The notes under the pieces are model-generated. The model made no database searches and was not told where the DNA came from. It worked only from the letters and a program-made list of their open reading frames with translations. A stretch of 64,000 nt of DNA from Chitinophagaceae bacterium. GTDB lineage: Bacteria > Bacteroidota > Bacteroidia > Chitinophagales > Chitinophagaceae. This document shows, in pieces, positions 63,331 through 64,000 of this stretch. Where the stretch lies: contig JADJLJ010000001.1 in the NCBI GenBank assembly GCA_016710165.1, positions 186,001 through 250,000 of the forward strand, read 5' to 3'. The translations under genes were made by a program, and so were the position numbers. The stretch's first letter is position 1, and each line of letters opens with the position of its first letter.

Positions 63331-63624
63331 TTATAACTCTTCCACTTTACAAACGGCATCTAAATTAAGCGGGCCATAAATATGCGGGAACTCTTCATTC
63401 ACCGAAGGCGCCAGTTCATAGGTGAACGGAGACGTGAGTTTGTGTTCATCAATGTGTAACACCAACAGCCCTTCCTGGCCTTTATAATAACGTTCCAGCA
63501 CCCCAGCCACCTGGTTTATCTTACTGGCATGTATAAAACCTTCTGTTGCCAGCGATTCCGCTTCATAAAAACCCCGGGCGGCAGCCTTTTGCCAACTTGC
63601 CTTATGCACTACGTGGTAGATCAT
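63331..63624 (-). CDS. DUF952 protein
   Basis: The 97-residue protein reads MIYHVVHKASWQKAAARGFY, then SLATEGFIHASKINQV and LLVLHIDEHKL, ending FPHIYGPLNLDAV. This is the small DUF952 fold, similar to glutathione S-transferase-associated or ADP-ribosyl-binding domains; function unknown. It overlaps the next gene's end by four bases, so they form one unit. Confidence 0.85.
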   Translation of the reverse strand: MIYHVVHKASWQKAAARGFYEAESLATEGFIHASKINQVAGVLERYYKGQEGLLVLHIDEHKLTSPFTYELAPSVNEEFPHIYGPLNLDAVCKVEEL

Positions 63625-64000
63625 TCTTCCAGGAGGTTTGCCAGCAAAAGCAGTTCGTCCATTTTGTAGCGGTTGCGGTCATTGTCGAAGCACTTGCTTA
63701 GTTCTTCCAGCAGGTACTGGATGATGCGCTTATTGCTCATTGGCCTGAAATAGGAAGGAACCGGCGGAACGGAAATGCGCTTGAAATAAGCTTCCACATC
63801 CTTGTGACTGTACATCTGCCCGTTCAGCGGGTCGATGTAAAAATTTATTTTTTCAGACGCATGGCCTACCGGGTTGAGGATGTCGTGCTGCGGATCAAAA
63901 TAGGCAAGGATGAACTGGCGGGGGATGTTGATGGCCTTCACCGGTATATCCAGCAGTTCGCAAAGCGCCAGGTAAATGATGCCGTTGCTGAGGGCATTGC
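63621..64000 (-). CDS. SirB1-type transglutaminase-like protein (5' end outside window)
   Basis: The frame is open to base 64000. The part inside the window reads NALSNGIIYLALCELLDIPV, KAINIPRQFILAYFDPQ, NFYIDPLNGQMYSHKDVEAYF and a helical end. This is the SirB1_N/transglutaminase-like domain with the YLALxExL and FIDPLNG motifs. The track start at 63941 is internal. Function in the family is unclear. It overlaps the DUF952 gene by four bases. Confidence 0.75.
   Translation of the reverse strand, partial: NALSNGIIYLALCELLDIPVKAINIPRQFILAYFDPQHDILNPVGHASEKINFYIDPLNGQMYSHKDVEAYFKRISVPPVPSYFRPMSNKRIIQYLLEELSKCFDNDRNRYKMDELLLLANLLEE

Overview
The window looks like chromosomal DNA of a Bacteroidota member, most likely family Chitinophagaceae. 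The evidence is type IX secretion C-terminal sorting domains, TAnnTTTG-type promoter elements, many DUF families typical of this phylum (DUF4199, DUF4846, DUF2911, DUF1835), a GDP-heptose gene set, and parE-DUF1835-DUF4260-parC gene order. These are family-level judgements from reading alone; no database was searched. The content is mostly housekeeping and cell-surface genes, with no prophage, transposase, CRISPR array or rRNA operon. One tRNA (tRNA-Pro GGG) is present. || Layout. 1-3.0 kb: secreted rhodanese, DUF1028 protein, SDR enzyme and a lipoprotein, all on the minus strand. 3.3-9.2 kb: topoisomerase IV (parE, parC) with two small genes between. 9.2-19 kb: hydrolases, a 5-alpha-reductase-like membrane enzyme paired with an epimerase, an RRM protein, a large HExxH/beta-propeller/beta-barrel surface protein, cyclophilin and small secreted proteins. 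19-34 kb: DsrE protein, a reprolysin-like T9SS protease, bestrophin, a glycosidase, an acyltransferase, two PQQ-type sugar dehydrogenase-like proteins and a styrene-oxide-isomerase-like membrane protein. 34-41 kb: CDP-alcohol phosphatidyltransferase, CAP protein, lepA and two glycosyltransferases. 42.7-45.7 kb: hddA-gmhA-hddC-gmhB for nucleotide-activated heptose, next to glycosyltransferases and a pseudo-dihydroorotase operon (45.8-49.8 kb). 50-55 kb: a GIN-type protein, hemerythrin, DinB, a Crp/Fnr regulator and a caspase-fold-like secreted protein. 55-64 kb: L,D-transpeptidase, a HigBA toxin-antitoxin pair, the tRNA, an NtrC-like regulator without a DNA-binding domain, signal peptidase I, cytidine deaminase, Ogt, CsaA and a SirB1-type protein cut by the window edge. 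|| Two features run through the whole window. First, eight genes, including lepA, are broken by what looks like one missing base in a short homopolymer, and a cyclophilin gene has an in-frame TAA. This fits consensus error better than biology. Second, many intergenic gaps hold imperfect arrays of short 'words', usually paired with their reverse complement to form long hairpins. The words differ between loci but the architecture is the same. They run into the ends of several genes, providing stop codons, and in one glycosyltransferase two of them lie inside the reading frame. Two copies of a MITE-like element with 20-bp inverted ends and near-perfect 8-bp target duplications, and a pair of 110-bp direct repeats around higBA, point to small mobile elements without their own transposase.
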